Origin: Cranoglanis bouderius
Taxonomy: Eukaryota > Chordata > Actinopteri > Siluriformes > Cranoglanididae
NCBI GenBank assembly: GCA_023630585.1
Contig: CM042555.1
Coordinates: 2,580,001 to 2,644,000, forward strand
Reading direction: 5' to 3'
DNA: 64,000 bases
Of the stretch, positions 31,449-36,430 are shown piece by piece (positions within the stretch are counted from its first letter, which is position 1; the number at the start of each line of letters is the position of its first letter). A program made the translations under genes and the position numbers. The notes beneath the pieces are model-generated. The model saw only the letters and a list, made by a program, of their open reading frames with translations, searched no databases and was not told the DNA's origin.

Positions 31449-33249
31449 GTTAAGGTTAATGGTGTGTAAGACTGCTCAGGCTGCTCCTCAGGTGGGACGT
31501 GATGCGACGGTTCCTGCAGCAGCCATGGTCCTGGAGTCTTCCTCGTCTTCACAGGGAGCTCTGGCCCTCAACGGCCTGCACACGTCCAGCACCGACAGTA
31601 ACGGTGTGAAGTGCATCGGTGTCTCGAGTGAGAGGGAAAGACTCGTCTCAGGTCCAACTGATGCTACGCACATGGTGAGAGACAGCTGCTCTCCATTTTA
31701 TGACCACTACGAGAGCCCATCTTTATAGCAATAGCAGGGACAGCATTAGATAGCAGGGTTAGCATTTACATTTACCTTATCGAGAGAACTCTTTACTTTT
31801 GTGTTTATTTTGTGTTGTGAACAATATTTCAGTGCCTTTTTACAGTGTTTTATTTAGTGTCAAACAGCTCTGGCTGTGCATGAGAAAGGGACCATCATCA
31901 GATGCCCTAAATGAAAAGAATGTTTTTAAATTCACATATCACTAACACTTAATTAGTATACAGTGGTGCTTGAAGGTTTGTGAAGCCTTCAGAATTTTCT
32001 ATATTTCTGCATGAATATAACACACGAGTCCTAAAAGTAGACAAAGAGTACTCAATCAAACAAATGAGACAAAAATATTATACTTGGTCATTTATTTATT
32101 GCGGAAAATGATCCAATATTACATATCTGTGAGGGTCAAAAGTATGTGAACCTCTAGGATTAGCAGTTAATTTGAAGGTGAAATTAGAGTCAGGCGTTTT
32201 CAATCGATGGGATGACACTCAGCTGTGAGTGAGCGCTCTGTTTTATTTAAAGAACAGGGATCTGTCAGAGTCTGATCTTCACAACACATGTTTGTGGAAG
32301 TGTATCATGGCACGAACAAAGGAGATTTCTGAGGACTTTAAATAGAAGTGTTATGTTTGGAGAAAGGAAAACACTGCATTCCAGCATAAGATCCTTATCC
32401 CATCTGTGAAACATGGTGGTGGTAGTATCATGGTTTGGGCCTGTTTTGCTGCATCTGGGCCAGGACGGCTTGCCATCCCTGATGGAACAATGGACTGTGA
32501 ATCATACCAGCGAATTCTAAAGGAAATTGTCAGGACATCTGTCCGTGAACGGAATCTCAAGAGAAAGTGGGTCATGAAGCAAGACAAGGACCCTAAGCAC
32601 ACAAGTCGTTCTAACAAAGAATGGTTAAAGAGGAATAAAGTTAATATTTTGGAATGGCCAAGTCAAAGTCCTGACTTCCATATAGAAAAAAAATTCTGTC
32701 AATTAACAACACATTTATTTAATTCATCGATAACATATTAGAACGAGCACATTAATATAAACCTGTGATTTGCTTTGCAGCTGCTGTTATAGAAAATTAA
32801 TTAACACCTCCTGACCAATCAGAATCGAGAATTCACCACCGCTGTAGTAAAATGAGAAATATTAGTTCATATAATTAATTTGCCTACATTCAAGATATTT
32901 TCATGTAATAATATATACTTTTAAGATACAAGATATACTTAAGATATATACATAAGATATACTTTTCTGTTAACTTTACAGAGTCTATACATTTGTAATA
33001 AAGATCGAAGCGTCCTATGAGACGAGTCTGCAATTTAAAAATAAAAAGTTGCACGTATTGAGCAAAGCGTCACCTCCATATTGATGTTTTGGGGTTCTTG
33101 TTTTGTGTTGTTTTTCCCAGATGGAAAACTTGCTAGTCTCCTGTTCGCTAAACGAAACTCAGATGTCCACGCTTCCTCTGGATGATTTCAGCCTGATGGA
33201 GGAACATCAGGTACCTTATCGTACTGAAGTCCAGGCAGATGAAGGATAA
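8442..33249 (+). CDS. igdcc3: igdcc3 (PUNC), partial: Ig2 to C-terminus, 12 exons
   Basis: Twelve exons (8442-8586, 9300-9430, 10857-10994, 13329-13487, 15839-16004, 19026-19273, 21383-21547, 28848-29036, 30188-30289, 30472-30607, 31455-31674, 33121-33249) all have GT-AG borders, and their phases join without a single break into 641 residues plus a TAA stop. The order is Ig2, Ig3, Ig4, FNIII-1, FNIII-2, one transmembrane helix and a cytoplasmic tail of about 115 residues. Two FNIII domains rather than the five or so of IGDCC4 or protogenin, and phrases such as GIHIGVTCIIFCVLFL and GPENLTLTVHQTA, point to IGDCC3, a DCC/neogenin-related type I membrane adhesion protein of the developing nervous system. 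The signal peptide and Ig1 are missing, so the 5' exons lie left of the window. With about 140 residues added the length fits the roughly 810-residue mammalian protein. Confidence 0.93.
8588..8677. repeat. (CA)n at the donor of the Ig2a exon
   Basis: A near-pure CA tract begins within the donor itself (GTACACACAC). CA repeats next to 5' splice sites are known binding sites for hnRNP L in other vertebrates; whether that applies here is inference. Confidence 0.9.
8700..9256. other. Intron sequence, unique
   Basis: No gene or recognisable repeat. The only notable motif is GCGCATGCGCATGCG at 9108-9122, a tandem NRF1-type palindrome, followed by AT-rich sequence up to the CT tract at 9257. Confidence 0.5.
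9300..9430 (+). CDS. igdcc3: igdcc3 exon: second half of Ig2
   Basis: The acceptor TTTGTGCAG follows a (CT)n tract. The exon carries the F-strand Cys of Ig2 in the context EDGGVFCCVAHNSAG, followed by the G strand ARLTVSG. The doubled Cys (FCC) is unusual: the position before the disulfide Cys is usually another residue, leaving one potentially unpaired Cys. It ends in phase 1 at GTATGG. Confidence 0.93.
9443..9568. repeat. (CA)n with repeated GTATGCG interruptions
   Basis: The CA tract just after the donor is interrupted by near-duplicate islands CGTATGCGCACACGC at about 9464 and 9534, showing a duplicated block of about 70 bp inside the microsatellite. Confidence 0.9.
9570..10110 (+). mobile_element. 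Retroposon-like repeat with (CTTT)n tail, copy 3
   Basis: A shortened head (GGTTGTGATCATTACCTG to GAGGAACTTTTC) at about 9576-9680 is followed by a (CTTT)n tail containing a repeated block ending TTTCTTCCATGCTTC or TTTCTTCCATGTTTC. It abuts the CA tract of the preceding entry and lies inside the Ig2-Ig3 intron, in the same orientation as copies 1 and 2. Confidence 0.6.
10115..10290. repeat. (GT)n and (CA)n pair
   Basis: GT runs at about 10115-10156 and CA at about 10219-10289 lie 60 bp apart and are complementary on one strand. Confidence 0.9.
10291..10796. other. Intron sequence, unique
   Basis: Nothing recognised; no coding or repeat signal apart from short A/T runs. Confidence 0.5.
10797..10848 (+). 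repeat. (CT)n forming the polypyrimidine tract of the Ig3a acceptor
   Basis: A pure CT microsatellite of about 50 bp ends eight bases before the acceptor AG (CCACTGCAG), so the splice-site polypyrimidine tract is itself a microsatellite and its length will vary between alleles. Confidence 0.9.
10857..10994 (+). CDS. igdcc3: igdcc3 exon: first half of Ig3
   Basis: A phase-1 exon encoding the linker and the A to C strands of Ig3, with GPENLTLTVHQ, the B-strand Cys (ILECVATG) and the C-strand Trp (IVSWSRL). It is the most IGDCC3-like piece of the ectodomain. It ends phase 1 at GTGAGC. Confidence 0.94.
11008..11255 (+). mobile_element. Fold-back repeat family, copy within igdcc3 intron
   Basis: This copy starts near TTGAATTCTGGACTCTGATT, continues through GGTCAGAAGGTGTTGATTAA and CAGCTCTGACAGTAGTGCAG to GGAGTCTCCAGTGTAAG and TAACAGTCAGAGGTAAAGC. 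The same series of blocks recurs many times downstream (see 48080-48740). It starts 14 bp after the Ig3a donor. Confidence 0.75.
11256..12104. repeat. Unique intron then impure (GA)n block
   Basis: About 11256-11812 is unique AT-rich intron with nothing recognised. About 11813-11992 is a GA-rich block with AGAGACAG and GAGAATTAAAGAG variants in higher-order order, followed by unique sequence. Confidence 0.8.
12105..12332. repeat. (CA)n and (CT)n microsatellites
   Basis: CA occupies about 12105-12173 and CT about 12279-12332, with unique sequence between. Confidence 0.93.
12585..13185. repeat. TGAA/TGAC tetranucleotide array, about 600 bp
   Basis: A long array of TGAA units interspersed with TGAC, TGAT, GGAT and occasional GCAT. 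Longer blocks such as GACAGAATTAATTAATGAAT recur near 13031 and 13089, so the array has duplicated in segments of about 58 bp. It reads open on the minus strand as Ser/His/Phe-rich peptide, which is an artefact. Confidence 0.93.
13329..13487 (+). CDS. igdcc3: igdcc3 exon: second half of Ig3
   Basis: The acceptor CTCTGACAG follows a pyrimidine-rich stretch. The exon encodes GVEGIQVLGTGNLMISDV, the F-strand Cys (SGVYVCAANKPGT) and the G strand (GRLVVQ). It joins the preceding exon as Asp (G|AT) and ends phase 1 at GTGAGC. Confidence 0.94.
13696..13772. repeat. (AT)n microsatellite
   Basis: An uninterrupted TA run of about 76 bp, self-complementary and able to extrude as a cruciform. Confidence 0.95.
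13950..14470. promoter_or_regulatory. Candidate intronic enhancer, rich in POU/homeodomain/E-box sites
   Basis: Unique sequence lies between the (AT)n tract and transposon-derived DNA. It contains an exact octamer ATGCAAAT at 14105-14112, TAATTG at 14128-14133, two CAGCTG E-boxes at 14163-14168 and 14174-14179, CAATTG at 14181-14186, TAATTA at 14215-14220 and TAATTGCAT near 14226. No splice-bounded coding frame is present. Such clustering in an intron of a neural developmental gene is what a conserved non-coding enhancer looks like. Conservation is not visible from this sequence. Confidence 0.4.
14915..15242 (-). mobile_element. Fold-back repeat family, reverse copy
   Basis: Reading in reverse it carries the family blocks: TAACAGGACGTCCTGGAGTG, AATGTTGTGGAACGTCCACT, AAGTTAGTTCCTGTTATCG, and the terminal GCTGTTATAGAAAATGAATC through CTGACCAATCAGAATCAAGC at about 15192-15238. 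Confidence 0.7.
15243..15621 (-). pseudogene. Non-LTR retrotransposon reverse-transcriptase fragment
   Basis: On the minus strand a stop-free stretch resembles the reverse-transcriptase domain of jockey/CR1/Rex-type elements. It has a motif A-like segment (FILPDLSSAFDAVHH), a degraded substrate-contact segment before MLPSRNIIQ, and a motif C-like YADDTEIY. The usual QGSxLGP motif is changed (CSSGFSFSV), both ends are missing and no endonuclease is nearby, so this is a decayed 5'-truncated piece. Confidence 0.6.
15839..16004 (+). CDS. igdcc3: igdcc3 exon: first half of Ig4
   Basis: The acceptor is ACCCGTGCAG. It encodes APAEFVQPPQS, the B-strand Cys (AIFTCLAQGEP) and Trp (LTWLKNGQ), and ends phase 2 in LRNKNS at a strong GTGAGT donor. 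A hAT-type MITE begins only 34 bp beyond the donor. Confidence 0.94.
16039..16819. mobile_element. Non-autonomous hAT element with internal inverted repeat
   Basis: The element is 781 bp and flanked by an exact 8-bp duplication ATTGCTGA (16031-16038 and 16820-16827), the hAT target-site signature. Its ends are TAGTGATGGG and, inverted, CAGTGACGGG. Inside is a long imperfect inverted repeat (about 16250-16324 against 16567-16655) sharing TTCCGGTCCGAGTC-like sequence and GTCACGTGAC. An ACACAACACA minisatellite (16704-16786) lies near the right end. No transposase is present. Confidence 0.88.
16704..16786. repeat. ACACAACACA minisatellite
   Basis: Alternating CACAACACAA and CACACAACACAA units in tandem, located inside the hAT MITE and therefore probably part of, or expanded within, that element. 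Confidence 0.85.
16828..19025. other. Ig4 intron, unique sequence
   Basis: About 2.2 kb with no gene. There are AT-rich stretches and short simple repeats (AAT at about 18160). Two unique-looking pieces, roughly 16850-17030 and 18840-18990, lack repeats and could be conserved, but nothing decisive is visible. Confidence 0.5.
19026..19273 (+). CDS. igdcc3: igdcc3 exon: second half of Ig4 plus first half of FNIII-1
   Basis: The acceptor is TTCCTACAG. Residues include STLTISSISQEDEA, the F-strand Cys (IYQCIAENSAGSS) and the Ig4 G strand ARLTVLW. The linker ADGLPGIPTGV follows, then FNIII strands with SIQVSWNEP and IIGYVLHIRKTAG. It ends phase 1 at GTACAA. The Ig4-FNIII junction is encoded inside one exon, which is the largest in the visible gene. 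Confidence 0.95.
19330..20350. repeat. GGTTGCTA minisatellite, about 1 kb
   Basis: A tandem array built from GGTGGTTGCTATGGTATTCC and GGTGGTTGCTAGGGTGTTGC modules (about 35-50 bp composite units) with many point changes. It begins about 60 bp after the donor of the FNIII-1a exon and is sense-strand G/T-rich, so the transcript carries a 1-kb GU-rich block. Confidence 0.93.
20351..21175. other. Intron sequence with (GA)n; possible conserved parts
   Basis: (GA)n at about 20563-20597; otherwise unique. The stretches about 20630-20800 and 20950-21120 are non-repetitive and might be conserved, but no specific function can be assigned. Confidence 0.4.
21176..21330 (+). mobile_element. Fold-back repeat family, short deleted copy
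   Basis: It starts CAGCGCCGTTGAATTCTTG and ATCTGATTGGTCAGAAAGG, then jumps to the palindromic terminal part GTCGTTATAGGAAAATGATC near 21250. The central section of the family is deleted. It ends about 50 bp before the FNIII-1b exon. Confidence 0.7.
21383..21547 (+). CDS. igdcc3: igdcc3 exon: second half of FNIII-1
   Basis: The acceptor is TCGTTCTCAG. It encodes DPTEMEYQEAVSK, VVADLEPSTSYSFYVKAYT with the conserved Leu and Tyr of FNIII strands E-F, and SRGASKASATAQESTLGE. It ends phase 1 at GTAAAACG followed by a (CA)n tract. The next intron is about 7.3 kb because of the chromovirus insertion. Confidence 0.95.
21556..22300. repeat. CA microsatellites flanking unique AT-rich intron
   Basis: (CA)n lies at about 21556-21583 just after the donor and again at about 22241-22299. 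Between them is AT-rich unique sequence. Confidence 0.85.
22809..22813 (+). repeat. Target-site duplication GAAGG (left)
   Basis: GAAGG here and at 28430-28434 flank the LTR element, while sister MITE copies have GAAGG once. A 5-bp duplication is what Ty3/gypsy integrases produce. Confidence 0.95.
22814..23497 (-). repeat. 3' LTR (684 bp)
   Basis: It lies downstream of pol on the minus strand. An AATAAA polyadenylation signal reads on the minus strand at 22872-22867, about 55 bp before the element end. The adjacent internal sequence at about 23498-23511 is a run of G on the minus strand, serving as a polypurine tract. The end of the pol reading frame extends about 50 codons into this LTR. 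Confidence 0.95.
23344..24231 (-). pseudogene. Chromovirus integrase C-terminus and chromodomain (frame-shifted part of pol)
   Basis: This frame continues the integrase after a frame change at about 24263-24268. It contains the terminal part of the integrase core (EYAQNSLRHSATNLTPF), a GPY/F-like module (YLGPFKVIRPINEVTYRL) and a chromodomain with the aromatic cage region QYLIDWEGYGPEEQSW near 23640-23690. The chromodomain is expected to direct integration by binding histone marks. A basic tail (RSRKKRDF) follows and the stop falls inside the 3' LTR. There is no ATG-dependent start; it is normally translated as part of the polyprotein. Confidence 0.93.
24254..24934 (-). pseudogene. Chromovirus integrase core (frame-shifted part of pol)
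   Basis: Minus-strand frame with an HHCC zinc-binding module (HTVPGTAHPG, then SCDICAQTK) and a DDE core: Asp in VDFITD, Asp in SDRGPQF and Glu in NGQAERVNQ, the last two separated by 35 residues. It ends prematurely at a stop created by one extra base in a six-T run (plus strand 24263-24268). The listed start is a GTG codon inside the frame; the true frame comes from the preceding RNase H segment after the frame change near 25074-25080. Confidence 0.94.
25032..27728 (-). CDS. Chromovirus gag-protease-RT-RNase H polyprotein (first open frame)
   Basis: An 898-codon minus-strand frame starting at an ATG only 17 bases from the 5' LTR. Order: coiled-coil-like N-terminus and capsid-type gag (residues about 1-250), one CCHC zinc knuckle CLYCGRADHSLHSC (about 259-272), aspartic protease DSGA (about 323), reverse transcriptase with YIDD (about 640), and RNase H with VDASEAGVG (about 789). 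Gag and pol share a single frame with no stop or slip site between them, as in Tf1. The frame leaves RNase H at about 25075, where one extra base in GGAAAAAC (plus strand) shifts it, and it stops at 25032 after a short wrong-frame tail. Confidence 0.96.
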   Translation of the reverse strand: MDAAEEIRQAIAAHGQIINAQQQRLGEMDQSLQLLSQVTATATQRAAPTSFSTPRLPMPLPDKYNGDTGLCKGFILQCSLYFDCCGEMGDHEKVARFISLLTGKALRWAAAVRERGGDAVASYDTFVSMFRRVFDHAPDHQEVGERLLTLRQGSLRVADYALEFRTIAAGSGWNDVALKAVFRQGLNPAIITEMACRDEPLNLDSLIDLAIRLDQLLYSRRHPSQHPEPTRLPASDEPMQIGHAKLDPNEKERRRRENLCLYCGRADHSLHSCPVRPTSLTPTRGGQRTHSTPVSQIPDVTSCSFTLPVYLEHSGVCTLVTAMLDSGAAGNFIDEEIVCQLDLDTRPLPQPLKIQAIDGTPIGNITRHTHTLGLRVSALHHEELSFWVIKSTRYPVVLGLPWLRKHNPHISWANQQILNWSPFCHQQCLNTLSLTVATTSVESPENAPTVCIPHEYNDLKEVFSKLRASGLPPHRSYDCSIDLLPGMTPPRGHIYPLSQAEHKAMSEYIQEALQQGYIRHSTSPAAASFFFVAKKGGGLRPCIDYRGLNRASVKYPYPLPLVPSALEQLREARYFTKLDLRSAYNLVRIREGDEWKTAFSTTTGHYEYLVMPYGLTNAPSVFQCLINDVLRDMLGKFVVAYIDDILIYSPNYKLHVSQVRQVLTRLLENGLYVKAEKCEFHTNTTTFLGYVISPEGVAMDKSKVTAVTQWPTPTTIKELQSFLGFANFYRRFIRGFSSIALPLTSLLRGGPRRLVWNHEAEGAFSRLKTAFTTAPILKHPDPSCPFVVEVDASEAGVGAVLSQRLGEKPKLHPVAFFSKKLSPAEQNYDVGDRELLAIKLALEEWRHWLEGAEHPFTVFTDHKNLEYLHTAKRLNPRQARWSLFFRTVSVYPFLSPRV
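27735..27743 (-). promoter_or_regulatory. Self-primer binding site of the chromovirus
   Basis: Two bases inside the 5' LTR the minus strand reads ATACTTCGC. This is the exact complement of GCGAAGTAT, found on the minus strand inside the LTR at 28209-28201, where the RNA is predicted to start. No TGG-initial tRNA-type site lies at the LTR border. Self-priming by the RNA 5' end is established for Tf1 and proposed for vertebrate sushi elements. Confidence 0.75.
27746..28429 (-). repeat. 5' LTR with TATA box and polyadenylation signal
   Basis: It reads as identical to the 3' LTR. On the minus strand a TATTTAA box at 28240-28234 lies 31 bases before GCGAAGTAT (28209-28201), the likely transcription start because it matches the self-priming site. 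An AATAAA lies at 27804-27799. This suggests U3 of about 220 bp, a long R, and a short U5. Confidence 0.9.
28430..28434 (+). repeat. Target-site duplication GAAGG (right)
   Basis: Matches 22809-22813. The host MITE sequence resumes as GCTGCTGGGTTTCACTGC. Confidence 0.95.
28848..29036 (+). CDS. igdcc3: igdcc3 exon: first half of FNIII-2
   Basis: The acceptor is CCGTTCCTGCAG. It encodes VPAPPYLHTKMVNSSVVQAAW with the conserved Trp, EGFKLYYRKAHEP and TGPVTLSRNVTHYNISLT. Two potential N-glycosylation sites (NVT and NIS) lie near its end. It ends phase 1 at GTGAGT. Confidence 0.95.
29037..30187. other. Intron between FNIII-2 exons
   Basis: Mostly unique sequence, with a 35-bp relic of the fold-back repeat at about 29480-29515 (CAGCGCTGTTGATTTTTGG) and a short ATCGGATATCGGA repeat near 29521-29555. 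A (CT)n tract at about 30130-30172 forms the pyrimidine tract of the next acceptor. Confidence 0.6.
30188..30289 (+). CDS. igdcc3: igdcc3 exon: second half of FNIII-2
   Basis: The acceptor GTGTGTGTAG follows (CT)n(GT)n. It encodes DPAAVYEIKVLAFNQYGDG, the conserved F-strand Tyr region of FNIII, then NATLRFVSLKEAVKS with another N-glycosylation motif (NAT). It ends phase 1 at GTAACACAC, running straight into (CA)n. Confidence 0.95.
30290..30471 (+). other. igdcc3: 182-bp intron with (AC)n at the donor and (GT)n at the acceptor
   Basis: The intron begins GTAACACACAC and stays CA repeat to about 30347. It then has about 84 bp of unique sequence and ends in a GT repeat (about 30432-30468) leading to GTGCAG with almost no polypyrimidine tract. 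The two ends are complementary in RNA and could form a hairpin of up to about 37 bp that places the splice sites side by side. Such (AC)m-(GT)n introns have been described in zebrafish as splicing with reduced need for U2AF2. Confidence 0.8.
30472..30607 (+). CDS. igdcc3: igdcc3 exon: membrane-proximal stalk and transmembrane helix
   Basis: It encodes VSNPPCDCIKEEQNKSS (a short Cys-containing stalk with an NKS glycosylation motif) and then the hydrophobic segment GIIIGIHIGVTCIIFCVLFL, a single-pass helix, ending in the basic stop-transfer SYRGR. It ends phase 2 at GTGGGC, with a CA repeat eight bases further on. Confidence 0.96.
30608..31454. other. Intron: (CA)n start, (CT)n end, internal near-repeat
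   Basis: (CA)n occupies about 30615-30651 and (CT)n about 31400-31447. Between them, segments at about 30850-30990 and 31085-31220 share TTAGTACAACTAAA-like sequence, GCTAGCTAGCAT/CTAGCTAGCATA and TTGTTTGTTTAG, so a block of roughly 150 bp has been duplicated at a spacing of about 235 bp. Confidence 0.6.
31455..31674 (+). CDS. igdcc3: igdcc3 exon: cytoplasmic tail, part 1
   Basis: The acceptor TCTGTTAAG follows (CT)n. It encodes the proximal tail LMVCKTAQAAPQ, a Ser-rich run, ALALNGLH (matching a short conserved ALNG motif of the family as I recall it) and a Ser/Arg-rich distal part. It ends in phase 0 after HM at GTGAGA. No catalytic domain is present, consistent with an adhesion receptor. 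Confidence 0.88.
31961..32682 (+). mobile_element. Tc1-like element fragment, internally deleted and 3'-truncated
   Basis: It starts at a TA (31959-31960) with CAGTGGTGCTTGAAGGTTTG and a long left TIR-like region whose inner part (GGTCAAAAGTATGTGAACCT) echoes the tip. The transposase start is at 32307 (MARTKEISEDF), then a deletion joins directly to the middle of the catalytic domain (KHGGGSIMVW at about 32406, and the second Asp in KQDKDPKHTS). Sequence stops before the catalytic Glu at about 32682. It is non-functional and lies in the last igdcc3 intron. Confidence 0.88.
32406..32682 (+). pseudogene. Tc1 transposase catalytic fragment
   Basis: An open frame of about 92 codons with HGGGSIMVWACFAASGPG, the YQRIL motif, and QDKDPKHTS carrying the second catalytic Asp. 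It lacks the DNA-binding domain, the first Asp and the final Glu region. It belongs to a different Tc1 family from the 5163-6665 element. Confidence 0.88.
32705..32850 (-). mobile_element. Fold-back repeat family, reverse terminal fragment
   Basis: Contains CAGCTGCTGTTATAGAAAAT and CTGACCAATCAGAATCGAG, the inverted left end of the family, placed directly against the truncated Tc1. Confidence 0.75.
33121..33249 (+). CDS. igdcc3: igdcc3 terminal exon
   Basis: The acceptor TGTTTTTCCCAG is strong. It encodes MENLLVSCSLNETQMSTLPL and DDFSLMEEHQ, then VPYRTEVQADEG and a TAA stop at 33247-33249. The ETQxSxLPL...LME pattern matches my memory of the mammalian IGDCC3 tail, which continues somewhat further. 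A possible donor (CAG|GTACCT at 33211) means an alternative, longer C-terminus cannot be excluded. Confidence 0.85.
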   Translation: MENLLVSCSLNETQMSTLPLDDFSLMEEHQVPYRTEVQADEG

Positions 33250-34780
33250 ACGTGAGCCGTTGACGTAAAAATCCCACTCAGTAAATTCCTCTCCCTCTCA
33301 GGTCAACCGAAAGATTTCCTATTTTCTTTTTTTTTTTTTTTCTTTTTTTTTTAATCTCATAGAGTTTATTAGTTAAATACACACATTTACAGGGAATTCG
33401 TTGGACTCTATAATTGGGAGAGCGTTAAAAAAAAAAAAAAAAAAAAAAAAAAGGTCTAATTCCGCCACGGACTGATTTCATTATTGGAAGGGGAATAAAG
33501 TGAGATTTTTATTTTTTATTTTTTTTACCAGCAGCACATTTTGTTTTTAGCAGTTTTTTTTTTTTTCTGTGAAAAGAAGAGTCCTGCTGCCTGCTCTCAG
33601 CCTGCCAATGATTTCACAACCCCATCCAGCAAAGACTTCAGCCTTTTCTCCAGGGATTTTAAACTGCTCCTATTATCTCAGGATGTTTTTTCTTCCACAA
33701 TATCAATATATTTTTCTTTATAAAAATGCCTCCGGGTTTTAAATCGTGGCGGCTCTCCCCGAATCCTGGGGTTTACAACAGAAACCTACCTCAGCCGGAA
33801 TGAATGTGTCGTAGGAAGCATTTTTTTGTTGTTGTTTTCGTTTTTGTTTTTGCATTTCTGCGTCTGTTCAGTGTGTTCGGTTTCTTTACGTGTCGAGCGT
33901 TCGGTCAGAATACAAGAAGAAAACAAGAAGAACGGGTGCTGCCCTACCTCAAACACCAAGAACCACCGTTCATCTCCTCTCGTTTAAGGGAAAACGAGGA
34001 AAAATATCCAACACATAGCACTTCCAAACGTTGAAGTCAATGTTCTACCTCAAGATAGCAACACTGTTGTTGTCGTTGTGCTTTGTTTTTCATAATGAAA
34101 CGTATTTCTTTCTTTCTTTTTTCCTTTTTTTTTTGTTTCTTTCCTTTTTTCTTTGGAGTGTGTGTACCTCATTCAACTTCACGGATGCCATCGTTATAAA
34201 TTCTGCCATTTCTTTTCCACATTGTGTAGGGTTTATATGTATTTTTTGTATTTAAAAAAAAAAAAAAAAACCTACAGTTTAGTTGGATCTAAAGACTGTT
34301 AGAGATGCATTGCACTTCTACTAATAATTTCAGGATCAATTTTCATTCCATTCACCGTGCGTTATGAAGAGAAGATGAGATACTGTATATCAGACACGAA
34401 CACTGTATGCATGTATAAAACATCCGTGTGGTGGATGTCTGTAATTGTATTGTCTGACAATGAGAATAGCGGAGAGCGAATAATAATATATGTGTAAATA
34501 TATAAAAATATGGATTGAAGCACAGATTTATCACGGTGGGAATATAAACCCGGTGAAATGGCAGGATGTCAGTAATATGATTTTGATACGGCGCGCGCCG
34601 TTCGTCAACGTCACTGTGTGATAATTTCATCAGGAATCGATACATAAATAAATAAATCCATTCAGCCTGGCCTGTCAGAGCAGACAGGAAGTGCGTGACC
34701 TGTCCATCAACTGCCAAGCAAACCTCTTCCCCCAACAATATACCAGAGAGTGAATAAAGCTACATTACACACACCTCACA
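33250..34780 (+). other. igdcc3: Probable igdcc3 3' UTR
   Basis: Non-coding sequence follows the stop, with many homopolymer runs (poly-A of about 27 at 33427-33453; T-rich stretches). Candidate AATAAA signals are at 33494-33499 and 34753-34758, the latter followed by ACATTACACACACC. No other exon-like sequence is seen. The 3' end is inferred and not fixed by the sequence. Confidence 0.45.
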
Positions 34781-34986
34781 CACACACACACACACATGCT
34801 AAGCTGGGCGTATTGAAGAAATGGACATCCTAAGGATGTGTTCATACTTTTAGCCTTAACACGAATGTTATTTATATTTTATACAGTTCATTCACATTAC
34901 AGTGAAGCGAAATGTTTCCTTTGCAAGGGGGCGTGTCACTGAAACGCAAACAAGTTTAGCGAAGATTAGCAGATTTTATATAACTG

Positions 34987-35039
<53 letters not shown>

Positions 35040-36430
35040 ATTGTTATTGTTTCTGAAAATGAAATACATTCCAAACGATGTTCTGGTGAAGATTTCTACA
35101 TGATATTTATCAAGAGATGTTTGCTCTTATCGAGGGTTTAAAAGTTTAAAAAGCGCCGTGTTTCGTTCCGGTTCTGGGATTTTTAGCCAGCATTTATAAT
35201 AATAAAGTATTTTGGAGGGAAACAGTTGTATGGTGGTCTGGGAAAACCCTTCAGGCAGAATTTTGCAAGACGTGGAATGCCAAAAGTGACAAAAACAGAT
35301 TTTTGACCAAACTTCGTCCAAAATTTTTTATGCTAATAATATATGTTTCGCATTTTGTTCTTCTTTGTACCGCAGCAATTTGGCAACGATTACAATTTCT
35401 TTAATTAATTGACGAACGTCATTTACTTTTTATCCGTTTATAGTCACATTTAATGTTTATTGAAACAAGGTAGTTCCTGTTATCACTTAACATTATAGCA
35501 GCTATAAACAGTCGTTCCTTCACCGGCCCCTCTTTTTTTCTCTCACAAAGTTAATGAGACAAAAAAACACAGCTAATGTTAAGGAGAGAGTATAAACTCT
35601 GCGTAAATGACTATCACATGTCAGAAAACATTTTTTTTTAAAATAAATAAATAAAATTACAGCTTAACCTTACACAGATGCTGTGGCTTGATTGTGGAAA
35701 CCAGCCAGAAAATGATTCAGAATCAAGTTTTGACCAAAATGTTCTGTCAATAACAGAGTTTCACACCTCAACTTTAAAAAAAAAAACAAAAACAAAAAAA
35801 AACCAAGTATATTTTACCAAAAAGAGAGAAGGAAATGTTTTTCTTTAGGCTACTTTCATCCTTGTTTTGGCTAACTTCCTGTAAAGATCATATCATATCA
35901 CATTATATCATATCATAACAGTCAGTCTGAGTAAAAGTCGTCTGAACATTGCTAGCTAAGTGTGATTTTCTCACGCAGTGAATGTCACACTTTGATCAAG
36001 TTGTTGGAGAGCTAAACAGCAAAACATCACATCACATCACATCATTTTAATCAGTTCAGTTTGTGATCAAACCAGCTGCCAAAATATCTGTGATTCTCCT
36101 GTGCTGCAGTCGGAATAAAATCTTTAAATACACTTTTTCAAAAGACTTTAAAATGCTAAAACTTTACTTCTGATTGAGATATAAAAGAAAAACATATTTT
36201 AGTTGAGAAAAGTCGGCAGGTTTCAGGACTGTATGTAGTAGAAAATGTTGAAATTTCACCATGTGGAGGGTTTTCCCAGGCCACCACACACATCATTTTA
36301 AAGCCCAGTCAGTTACTCTTTCCTGTTTGGATCATGAATCATGGAGCACTGCTAATACACGTGAGTGTGACTCCACTGTATGACGAGACCCTACGCCATT
36401 TTAAGCAGTCTGATTGGTCACCGCTCAGTG
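34781..36430. other. Intergenic; (AT)n and diverged fold-back repeat
   Basis: (AT)n occupies about 34988-35036. About 35345-35580 is a reverse, diverged copy of the fold-back repeat (AATTGACGAACGTCATT, ATAGCAGCTATAAACAGTCG). The rest is unique AT-rich sequence with no gene. Confidence 0.55.

Noticed and set aside
8442..33249. Assignment of the gene to IGDCC4 (NOPE), protogenin or DCC/neogenin
   Set aside because: Only two FNIII domains precede the transmembrane helix, whereas those relatives have about five or six; the stalk and helix sequence also fit IGDCC3.
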